In this document: positions 35,139-46,329 of the stretch, in pieces
Numbering within the stretch: the stretch's first letter is position 1
Layout of the letters: every line of letters starts with the position of its first letter
Source of the DNA: Xestospongia bergquistia
Taxonomy: Eukaryota > Porifera > Demospongiae > Haplosclerida > Petrosiidae
Direction: 5' to 3'
NCBI GenBank assembly: GCA_963965975.1
Contig: OZ014419.1
Location: 2,170,001 to 2,234,000, forward strand
Length of the DNA stretch: 64,000 bases
Notes under the pieces: generated by a model
Seen by the model: only the letters and a program-made list of their open reading frames with translations
What the model was told of the DNA's origin: nothing
Database searches by the model: none
Position numbers and translations under genes: made by a program

Positions 35139-38100
35139 TTATTCTGTAGATTTAGATCTATAACAACATTGACATGGGATCCAGGCTGGACAGTAAGAGA
35201 ACTCAACTTGAGTTCTGGTATCAGCATTGTTCTTGACTATATTTAGAAATACTAAAAGAGAAAGTCTATAAACAAATAATTGAAGGAGTACATTATCTTC
35301 AAGAGTGGTCATTTTAATTCCCCAATCTACAATCCCAATCTGGTCTTGGACGGAGTGTAGTAGTTCAAACAATTCACTCACAGCTACATCTTCTCCATTT
35401 GATACATACGAGAATCTAAGTTGACACAGAGACAGTAGATATTATTGCACTATGTAAGTGGTCTCATCATTACCAGCATAAGTCTCTAAATGTCTCACTG
35501 ATCTGATGTTAGTCTGAACAAATCTCTCTACATCTCCTACTTTACTAGGACTACAATGAAACTTCAATTGATATCCACTACCAAATTTGGTCTTCAGACG
35601 AGTCTGAGACCCAAGACATTGTAAACGGCCATAATTCATAATACTTGAGATAAAAGACAAATAACACAACTATAATATCACTCTCTTTATTTACCGATAT
35701 GTGTACACAAATGATCAGCTTCTTCCATAGCATGAGTTGTTAAGATCACGCTTCTCCCATCTTTCACTTTCTCTATCACTTCCCACACCTGACGATGTGA
35801 TGCAGGATCCAGACCTGTAGTAGGTTCATCCAGGATAAGGATATCAGGACTACCAATGCAGGCCATAGCAACAGAGAGATGACGTCTCATACCTCCTGAA
35901 AGAGCTTTGGATTTTCTCTTATAATCATCATAAAAATTGACCTGAACAATACAAACAAAAACAAGTAATGTAATGGATAATTAAATATTATAATTATAGT
36001 GATACACCAATAACCAATATTACCTGTGTAGCAAGGTCATAACCACCTATTTTAGCAGTACCAGAGGTTGGTTCATAAAGTCCAGTTAATACAGATATAA
36101 GAGTTGTTTTTCCAGCACCTTAAAAGTCAAATAAAAACATCACTTTGTAATAACAAAAATTAAACACAGCTAATTGTAATTTTAAACTAAACCCAATTAC
36201 TAGTATATTGTTATATAGCATGTCTTACCATTGGGTCCTAGTAGACCAAAACATTCATTACGATTTACAGCTAATGAGAAAGAATGAACTGCTACATGAG
36301 GGGGCTTACCCCCTGATCCAGGATACTAATAAGACAGGTAATGTTTGTATTGTCTACATTAATCTTACCTCTTTTCTTAATTGGAAAATAATAACAGGAG
36401 CATCAAGTGAATTAAACTCAGTACTTAACATTTCCTCTTCCTGTTGAACATCCTCATCAACTTCATCATCAATGTTAACAGAAAGACTATTTCCACGACT
36501 GACCTGAAGGAAAAGTCATAATTAAAAGCTGAATATACTAGTTTATTAATATCACAATTATACTTTACAATGTTAATAATAAGTGACTTACTGTAGATCT
36601 TACTGGAAGCATCTCTTTAGAATCACAAACACGTTTTAAACCAGCTTTCTTAAGTAGCCAAAGAAAACCATGATAAATAGCTGTGTGTGTGTATGAGAGA
36701 GATCCTATAGATTAATGTAAACAATTCTTACCTATAATAGGAAAAAATGGACTCTTTCTTACTCCATATTCACTAGGTAACACATATGACAAATATACAC
36801 TGACAAACATTAACAAAACAGTAGATCCAGCTAGATACAATATTGCTGTGGTAACAAGATTTAACCCATCTTTAGCTGAGAGAATGTTAATGTCATAACA
36901 TTGATAACTAGAACAAGCTCCTATCATATAGAATAGTAATCTAGAGAACAGTAAGTATGATCATAGCTAGTGTAACTGATTATTATATCTCTTACCTATA
37001 AAATGCAAATGGTGGATACATCATGTATAATGGAAATGGAGTCTTATCTTCAGGTAACACCTACATATAACAATAAATTATTGTATCATATCTTCATTAA
37101 TACCTGAAGTAGCTCCAACGACAAAGCTACCAATACTCCAGCTATAACAAAGATATAACCTATTATAGTGGATGTACGTGGACTATTAAAGAAATTGGAA
37201 AAGAGAAAACCCAACACAACTTGAGAATGTCCCCATAGCAACAGAATAATGACAAGTAGTACAGGAGTTGGCTAAAAGAACAGATATAAATCATTATGTT
37301 CTTTGATCTACTAGTACACTCTATTAATCTCTTCCATCCACTATCCATAACATTCATCTTCTCCGACCTGAGTGAATAATCTTACTCTCCATATAAGGGA
37401 GAAGATAGCAATAACAATAGCAATCACAGTATATAGAACATAATTAAATATATATGTAACAGTCCAATAAGTCATTTTATTGAGACCATTTTGTTCCATC
37501 ATAATGAGATGACGTTCAAATTTGTCCTTAACTAGAGCAGCAATAAAAACCTGATGAGGTACATTACAAGTGGGTGTGGTATGTAGGTGGAGCTTACAGG
37601 AAAGATAAATGAAGTGGCAAATGGATAGAGTACACCCCCTAATAAATTAGTAACATCTATAGTTAAATTAGATGGATGAGGAAAGAATGGCATGATGTAT
37701 GTTGCTATGACAACACTATCTGGATCTGAAATATATAAAGTTATATGAACACCAAATATAATATGTCATTAATATACCTAATAATGATGAAAAGTTGAAA
37801 TAATATTTTAATATTCCATTATGTACCATGTTCATTAAAGTATTCCTTTAAAAGAGAAAGAAAATACATTAATACATCTAATATATGGACATGTATTTAT
37901 GATCTCAATGTAGTCTTAACAAGAAGGTAACATGACCATCTCTTAAAGGTCTAACTTGAGATAGTTCTGTACTAAGATTGAACTTAATTTCTCTATACCA
38001 AAGGGTTTTGTTTTAAGCAATCTTGATAAATTATACATAAATAGAATACCTTCTTTGTAAGTCACTAGAAGAGTTTTGATATTGTTTTACATGAAGTACA
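35139..38100 (-). pseudogene. ABCA half transporter, copy d, lacking N-terminus and Q-loop exon
   Basis: The minus strand holds membrane exons (36730-36930 with [19 protein letters not shown]; 37090-37270; 37375-37555; 37600-37730), an acidic linker exon (36365-36505), the Walker A exons (GLLGPNG at 36228-36310, then [13 protein letters not shown] at 36035-36118), the signature and Walker B exon ([28 protein letters not shown]-loop [11 protein letters not shown] at 35690-35930) and the C-terminal exons, stopping at 35139. The exon with [19 protein letters not shown] (the Q-loop) is missing between 35945 and 35980, where about 400 bases present in copies e, g and h have been lost. Sequence homology stops near 38085, so the extracellular N-terminal half is also gone. 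Probably non-functional. Confidence 0.7.
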
Positions 38101-38977
38101 ATAGTATCATCATTTCATCATCAATAATAATTCTATAGATATAATTTAGAGTAATTAATATAACACAATAGATATATATATATACTTTGTAGTAATTTCT
38201 AATATTGTAGTAGGAGATAAATATAAATTATTATATTCAATTAAATTATGACAACTACTACACATTATTAGTGATATTATGACATGTTGTATATAACAAT
38301 GTATGTAGTAATACTATATTGTTAATGAGGGTCTGTTATAAATGATAAACTAAAATAAGTCGAAGAGGAAGGTTAGTTATGATGGCCATAACATGAGGTA
38401 CAATAGCACTAGCTATATATAATAACAATATGGATCGTCTTGACTTGAAATTTGATACATTTATTGTTGTGTCAAGTAACAGTCCAAGAGGGACAGGTAC
38501 CTTACTGAGATCAATAAAAATTGTAATTCTGTGTAGATTATTATTTAGTGCTATTGTGGTGAGTCTCATGATAAAGAGTTGAAGAATTTCTATGTTCTCA
38601 AATTATACTTCTCTGCTGGACTCTTTGGATCTTTCTGGAGTGGAACTCTGGAGTATTTTTTCCTTTAAGATTCTAAAGTTTTTCTCTTTAATTTTTACTT
38701 TAATCCTTTAAATACAATTTTGTCAATGACATAGTTTTTAAAATAATCAAATTTCAATCTTTATACTTAATTTGTCAGTTAATTTTTTAAAAATAACATG
38801 GATACAATAAATACTATTGTCTCACAATGTAATTTAACAGAACAGTATTCTCAGATATACCTCTTATAAGTACACTGATGATACACACCTACAATGTTAA
38901 TGTTAATTTATTATTAACAATTAGTACTACACACAATATATTATATTAGAGATATTCAATTAAAACAATACATAATA
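38101..38977. repeat. segmental repeat: ABCA 3' flank
   Basis: From about 38230 it matches 34380-35100 and 4880-5560. It places ABCA copy e directly upstream of copy d, without a receptor between them. Confidence 0.6.
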
Positions 38978-41465
38978 TTATTCTGTAGATTTAGATCTAT
39001 AACAACATTGACATGGGATCCAGGATGAACAGTAAGAGAACTCAACTTGAGTTCTGGTATCAGCATTGTTCTTGACTATTTTTAGAAATACTAAAAGTGA
39101 AAATCAATAAAGAAGTAATTGAAGGACTACATTGTTTACCATCTTCAAGAGTGGTCATTTTAATTCCCCAATCTACAATTCCAATCTGGTCTTGGACTGA
39201 GTCTAACAGTTCAAACAATTCACTCACAACTACATCTTTCTCCATTTGATATGTACAAGAATCTAAGTTGACACAGAGACAGTAGGTATTATTGTACTAT
39301 GTAAGTGGTCTCGTTACCAGCATAAGTCTCTAAATGTCTCACTGATCTGGTGTTAGTCTGAACAAATCTCTCTACATCTCCTACTTTACCAGGATTACAA
39401 TGAAACTTCAATTGATATCCACTACCAAATTTGGTCTTCAGACGAGTCTGAGACCCAAGACATCGTAAACGGCCATAATTCATAATACCTGAGATAAAAG
39501 ACAAGTAACACAACTACAATATCACTCTCTTTATTTACCAATATGTGTACACAAATGATCAGCTTCTTCCATAGCATGAGTTGTCAAAATCATACTTCTC
39601 CCATCTTTAACTTTCTCTATCACTTCCCACACCTGACGACGTGATGCAGGATCCAGACCTGTAGTAGGTTCATCCAGGAAAGGATATCAGGACTACCAAT
39701 ACAGGCCATAGCAACAGAGAGACGACGTCTCATACCTCCTGAAAGAGCTTTGGATTTTCTCTTACGAGCATCATAAAGATTGACCTTGACAACACAAACA
39801 ATAACAGTTGCTTAAAAGGTACAGCAAGTTCTCTCTTAGTACTAGAAAGTAGATATTAAGTAATAAAGTGGAATCTATTATTTTCTGTTTAGATTTACAT
39901 AATTGAGCAGCTGATAAAGTGTCTTAAAAGGTTTCATTGTTAAATTCAAACAATTCCTCTGACGGACGATATTATATAGTACTTTAATCCACCCATTGTT
40001 AAAGTTACCTACCTGTCTAAGTGCTTTCTCCACTACTCTTCCAGCTCGACCTAACTTTACTCCTTTCAATCTAGCATAAAACAGGAGATGTTCCTCAGCA
40101 GTTAGTTCAGGATATTGGATATCAAATTGAGGACATACACCCAAATGATGATGAATATCAGACATCTAGATAATTAAATATTATAATTATAGTGATACAC
40201 CAATAACCAATATTACCTGTGTAGCAAGGTCATAACCACCTATTTTAGCAGTACCAGAGGTTGGTTCATAAAGTCCAGTTAATACAGATATAAGAGTTGT
40301 TTTTCCAGCACCTTAAAAGTCAAATAAAAACATTACTTTGTAATAACAAAAATTAAACACAGCTAATTGTAATTTTAAACTAAATCCAATTACTATTATA
40401 TTGTTATATAGCATGTCTTACTATTGGGTCCTAGTAGACCAAAACATTCATTATGATTTACAGCTAATGAGAAAGAATGAACTGCTACATGAGGGGGCTT
40501 ACCCCCTGATCCAGGATACTAATAAGACAGGTAATGTTTGTATTATCTACATTAATCTTACCTCTTTTCTTAATTGGAAAATAATAACAGGAGCATCAAG
40601 TGAATTAAACTCAGTACTTAACATTTCCTCTTCCTGTTGAACATCCTCATCACCTTATCATCAATGTTAACAGAAAGACTATTTCCACGACTGACCTGAA
40701 GGAAAAAACCATAATTAAAAGCCGAATGTACTAGTTTATTAATATCACAATTATACTTTACACTGTTAATAATAAGTATTATATTGACTTACTGTAGATC
40801 TTACTGGAAGCATCTCTTTAGAATCACAACCATGTTTTAAACCAGCTTTCTTAAGTAGCCAAATAAAACCATGATAAATAGCTGTGTGTGTGTATGAGAG
40901 AGATCCTATAGATTAATGTAAACATTTCTTACCTATAATGGGAAAAAATGGACAATATTGCTGTGGTAACAAGATTTAACCTATCTTTAGCTGAAAGAAT
41001 GTTAATATTATAACATTAATAATTAGAACAAGCTCCTATCATATAGAATAGTAATTAAGAGAACAGTAAGTGTGATCATAGCTGAGAAAGATGATATAAA
41101 TGACAACAACAAACTATATTTGATTATTTACTTAAAAGGATATCTTTGTTATTACAAATACCTTAGTTTATATTTTCACTTTTAGTTGTCTAAACTTCAA
41201 CTAATATGTCAATAAACAGTTCAGTTTGTACAATAACAACAATCACTGCTACTGTTATAAATCATAGTAGCTAGTAGATATATACTGTACAGTAGTTAAT
41301 TCATTAATACACATATAGTGTGACTGATTATTATATCTCCTACCTTTATAATGTAAATGGTGGATACATCATGTATAATGGAAATGTAGTCTTATCTTCA
41401 GGTAACACCTACATATAACAATAAATTATTGTATCATATCTTCCCTAATACCTGAAGTAACTCTA
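38978..41465 (-). pseudogene. ABCA half transporter, copy e, frameshifted and truncated
   Basis: Keeps the C-terminal exons (stop at 38978; 39130-39245; 39290-39490), the NBD exons, the Q-loop exon (40013-40165, [14 protein letters not shown]) and the Walker A exons (40220-40315 and 40425-40500). In the Walker B exon near 39678 one T is missing relative to copies d, g and h, so ILILDEP is out of frame. A second one-base loss lies in the acidic linker near 40655. The membrane exon at 40940-41040 has lost about 115 bases, and only one more membrane exon remains (41340-41410). Dead copy. Confidence 0.8.
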
Positions 41466-42559
41466 GTTGTTATGTATGTAATGGGTGGAACTTACAAAAA
41501 ACTATTCAAAACAATTTTATTTCATAAGTTTTTTTTCTGCTTATAATTTAGTTTTCCTATTCTTCATTTTCTTCTTTAATCTTTATCTCTATATGCAAAC
41601 ATCAAATTAGTATTATTGATAACTTTTAATACTATCTATTTAGGACCTATCAATGTATTCCAAAAATGACTTGTTATTGTAAGTCAATAAAAGCAATTGA
41701 CTACTAGTTTGAAAAACAGATAAAAGAAAAATTTAATTACTATGTGTGAAAAGAAAGTAAACATAGTAACACAATTATTGAGTTAACAAAAGTAATCATT
41801 GTAGTCAACATAGTTTGTAAGTGTGTAGTAGTAGTTATGTACCACCTGATAAAATAACCTAAACTACATAATAATAATGGATTTACTCAAAAAATGATAA
41901 ATATCCTATAGATATAAATATTATAATGTACCAGTAATGTTTCTACTGTATCTATACTATATAAACAACTATACTAAAATATAATACAAAACCTCAGTAC
42001 ATTATTAATACCAAAATAAAGGAAAAGCTTTATTTCTTTCAACTTTCTCTTACTTTACCAGGACTACAACGGAACTTCAATCCATATCCACTACCAAATT
42101 TGGTCTTTATACCAGTCTAAGATTCAAGACATTGTATATGGCCATAAATCATAATACCTTGAGACAAAAAGACAAATAACACAACTATAATATCACTCTC
42201 TTTATTTACCAATACATGTACACAAATAATCAGCTTCTTCCATAACATGACTTGTTAAGATAACACTTCTTTCTTTTTCACATTTAACATACGAACATAT
42301 ATTAAATAGCCAATTAATAACTAGACTATTATAAGTTAATGGAGGGTACAAATTTATATATAATTTGTACAATCTATAATCCGACTCTTTGACTATTTTC
42401 TTATTGTTTGTGATAATTTATGTAAGTGTGGTTTAGAGATCACTAAGAAGTTTTAGTAAACAAACAAATAAACACTTGCTGACAATAAACTAACACATTT
42501 TGTTTTATATACATTAACTACAACAACTCTGAACAAACAAAACAAACTACATTGAAACA
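41466..42559. other. intergenic with a short ABCA scrap
   Basis: Apart from ABCA fragment f at 42040-42270, I see no coding sequence in this AT-rich interval. Confidence 0.5.
42040..42270 (-). pseudogene. ABCA C-terminal exon scrap, fragment f
   Basis: Matches the exon following the nucleotide-binding domain (the FGSGY region) and the end of the NBD exon, with several substitutions, and ends abruptly on both sides. Confidence 0.65.
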
Positions 42560-45500
42560 TTATATACACTCATATACACTGGTATCTACTGGTGGTTGAC
42601 ACTCATCATAAATATCATCACTTGGTTTAGACTGATGTAGACTGTAGGGCTCACAGACTTTCATTTCAATATCTTCATCAGATCTATAGATAGGCAATAT
42701 ATGATTTAACACAAGATAACAGAAATACACAGGGTAACGGAAATAATGACAACATACCCACTGTTTGTTCCTTTAGTTCCCAATGATTTGAGTCTGCAAA
42801 AATGAAAGTTGTTGATAACTAAAAACATTAAATATTTCACATACTGTCTGATATATAATAATAGCAGTATATTGAAGATGGAACAAGTTATCACTACAAT
42901 CAACATTATACCAACTAGTACACCCAGTACAGTAATAGTACTAGTGTTACATGAAGTGACTGTAGAGACATTATAAACTTACATCATGATATTCTAAATA
43001 CCTATATTAGTAGTACAAAGTGTTGGTAGTGGAGATATTATTGACACTATTGTTGTGGATGGTAGCATGTTTAATAGTCACTGAAAATACCTGTTGTATG
43101 TAGTTCAGCTGGAGTTTGATTACCAATTACTGTCCATAGTCCACAACCATTAACAGTGTAACCACGTACACCAAAAAGATAACAGCTGTTACCTATCAGA
43201 TCACTTATAGTCACATTTAGACTACTTGTATTAGTTTTTATCATTGGACTAAACTCATTACTAGGAGAACAACTACCATTAGACTGATGAGTAGTGTACC
43301 CTATCTCATATGTGATAATAGGATAGTCTACAGGAATATAACTAGGTACACTCCATGAGATAACAGCCCATGTAGTAGACATCAAACTGGATAGTGTACT
43401 AACTGGACCAGGAACTGAGTACAAAGTATAATTGTGTTCACTAGAACTGACAATGTACTTACCAGTTCCAATCTGTACTTCAATAGGATCACTGAAGGGA
43501 CCTCTTCCAATAAAGTTCACACCAGCTACACTCATGTTATATACATTACCAAATACTAGATCATTCACAATGACATATATCTCACTACTGGTCAAGTTGT
43601 ATGTCATACTATTGTTACTAATTATCACAATATACTCAATGATTCTACCATTACGTAGATGACAATCAATCTCTTCCCATGTGATATTGTTTGATGTCAA
43701 ACTAACAGATGAAACCATGATCAACTTTGGTGATCCTATAGGTTCTAAAGTTGTATTAAGTTTCATTAAAACATTAAAGGTATTATTTACCTGTTGGGCC
43801 TGTTTCACCTAATGTCATCACTGAACTAGACTTTCCTAGTATATTACCAGCTCTCACTATGATGATATAGTTCATACCACTGAACAATTCTCTTAATATA
43901 GTGAACTGATGAGGAGTAACAGAGACCAATGTAACATTAACTGATGATAACTCAGGACAAGATGGACTATAGGAAATGTTGTAATATTTTACATAGTTAC
44001 CATCTTCTCTACTGGGACTAGTCCAATTCACTGTAATAGTAGTGGATGAGACATCACTCACTGACAAACTAGTTACTGGTGTAGGAACTAGACAATCAAA
44101 TAAAGTCACATTGTGTTTATACAAATATCAACTTACCATCAAACCTTAACAATCTTTGTCTACTATTAATTGAAGGAAGATCTTTATATGAGTAAACACT
44201 GATCTCATAATATCTACTCAATGTTAGTCCATTGATTACAACTTCATCTTCTCTAGTAGATAATATCTTGTTGGTACCTATTCCAGTAGTAGAGTTAATG
44301 ACAATCACATATCCAGTAGTCTCTGATGACATAGTCCAGTTAACTTTGATACTAGTCTCATTTAAAATATATACCATTACATTAGATGGAGGACCACTGG
44401 GAACTAGAAAAGGATAAACCTAGTTAAGATAAACAACTAAATTTCACATACCTTCTAATATGACAGTGTCACTGTAGTTCACTCCTTTATACATTGCTAT
44501 ACAGGTAACATTAACTGACACTCCCAGTGGATCAGGATATACCAGTAGTGTGTTGTTGTATATGAGGAGATTAGAATCAAGTAATGTATACATTGAGTTG
44601 TACTTCATCACTCCATTCACTAACCAGTAAACATCAGTAGTAATATTGACAGTGGTTGTGATACAATCAATATGATATTGAGTGTTTTGAAGTTTAGTAA
44701 TGGATGAGACAAATGTCCAATTGATTGATGAAATAACTGTAGAACAATTAACTTATAGTGACCAATATTTGATGGATATATTAGAGTACCTGACAATGTT
44801 TCTATCCTAGTTACATTACTAGATGGTCCCAGTATATCGTGATAGGCTCTGACTGTGATGTTGTATGTTGTTGCTGGTATTAGTCCCTTCAGTGTCATCT
44901 CATTCTGACTACCTCCCTTTATCTGTTGTGTTACAGTGTGTGTGTCACTAGTGACATTGACTACATATCCATAAGCATCAGATGGAACAGGTGTCCAACT
45001 GACAGTGATAGTGGTAGCTGTCTTGTTGACCAGAGTAGGAGGAGAGGGAGTGAATCCTGGTACTGAGAGGATTACATATGACATCATGTAATTATAGTAG
45101 TAAAAATACTTACCAGTTACTGTAAGATAACGATTTCGTTTAATCTCTGCAGTTCTTACATAACATCTATGTACATGATCACCATTATTGTTTGACTGAC
45201 TAAATATTCCACTATTGATCTTCTCTGCATACCAAGTAACAGTAAATGTAAATAAAGATCTTATAGTTATTGAATTTGATCCTGGTGTTGGATTAATGTC
45301 ACAACTGAATCCATTTTGTGGTGATCCACACTTTAGTTCAGTATTGTTATTATACCACCTGAATTCATTATAAAATCCACTATATACACATTGAAGTGTG
45401 TATTGTTGAGGAACAACTGTCATATTAGAAGGAAGTTCAACAACACTAAATTCTATGATCTCTACATGTCCTATAGTAGGTCAGTAACAAATGAAAGTGT

Positions 45501-46003
45501 GTACTAGTACAATGAGATATAACTTACTGAATATATGAACAGTGATGATGTTGGTAGTAGGATCAGAACAACTACTGGGTAGACAACACTTAAACTCATT
45601 ACCACCAAAATCAGATTCATGAAAATTATCTCCATTAGGTTTGTATACAGTGATGTTAGCTGGAGTATTAGATTTAATACAACGGAGAGGATTAGTTCTA
45701 GTACTGGATTCACAGTTTACAGGTTGTCCATTAGGATTAACCCACTCTCCTCCAGACAAAGTAGAATTAGGTAACACACACTGAAGATGTGATATATAAT
45801 GTGATGTGTCTGGTGTGATGTAAATATGATTGATGTAGGAGCCATTAGGATAACAATCTCCATTGAACATCAGGTAGATACCTAGAACATTGTCAATAAA
45901 TGATGTACTACACATCAACTCACTTACCTGAGTTTGGTGGACAATTACTAATAACTTCACTCACACATAACAAGATGATAGTAGTCAGTAGTAGTACAGA
46001 CAT
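42560..46003 (-). CDS. Ig/FN3 single-pass receptor, copy D (looks intact)
   Basis: The start at 46003 opens a leader like copy A's (MSVLLLTTIILLCVSE). Then come the N domain (45540-45890), Ig (45120-45423, CGSPQNGFSC type as in copy C), FN3 (44790-45080), a second Ig (44450-44735), FN3 (44135-44400), FN3 (43795-44105), FN3 (43470-43750), FN3 (43095-43420), a stalk exon (about 43005-43080), a transmembrane exon (about 42840-42960, with a Cys- and Leu-rich inner face, FNILLLLYIRQ) and a tail ending DIYDECQPPVDTSVYECI at 42560. One FN3 (near 43900) lacks a few codons in frame. The intron near 43420-43470 has lost three bases and has no stop, so it could be retained without breaking the frame. 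Confidence 0.75.
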
Positions 46004-46064
46004 TGTCTTACAATGTAACTTAACAGAACACTTCTCTCTGATATACTTTTTCTATGTTCGAGAT

Positions 46065-46128
46065 TAGTCCGGTGTTGCCAAATCGCCGCCACCCCTTCGC
46101 TAAGCATAAAAGCGGCAATGCCAGACTA
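46065..46128. repeat. GC-rich hairpin upstream of receptor copy D
   Basis: TAGTCCGGTGTTGCC pairs with 46114-46128 at 13 of 15 positions, around a loop that keeps TTCGCTAAGC. It lies 62 bases upstream of the start codon. Confidence 0.65.
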
Positions 46129-46329
46129 TTGACATTTGTAGAACTGTAGACTAATTTTTTTACTTATTTATCAGATAGCACAAGTATAAACATCACACTG
46201 ATGATATACACCTACATCAACCTGATAAATGTTTACTATTCACACAAAATGTTAATTCATTATTAAGACACATCAGTACTACACACAATATATTATATTA
46301 GAGATATTCAATTAAAATAATAAATATAA

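Noticed and set aside
36208..36447. 79-residue plus-strand open frame repeated at 40401, 47692 and 56641
   Set aside because: It recurs only because it is antisense to the conserved ABCA Walker A and linker exons, and it spans their splice sites.
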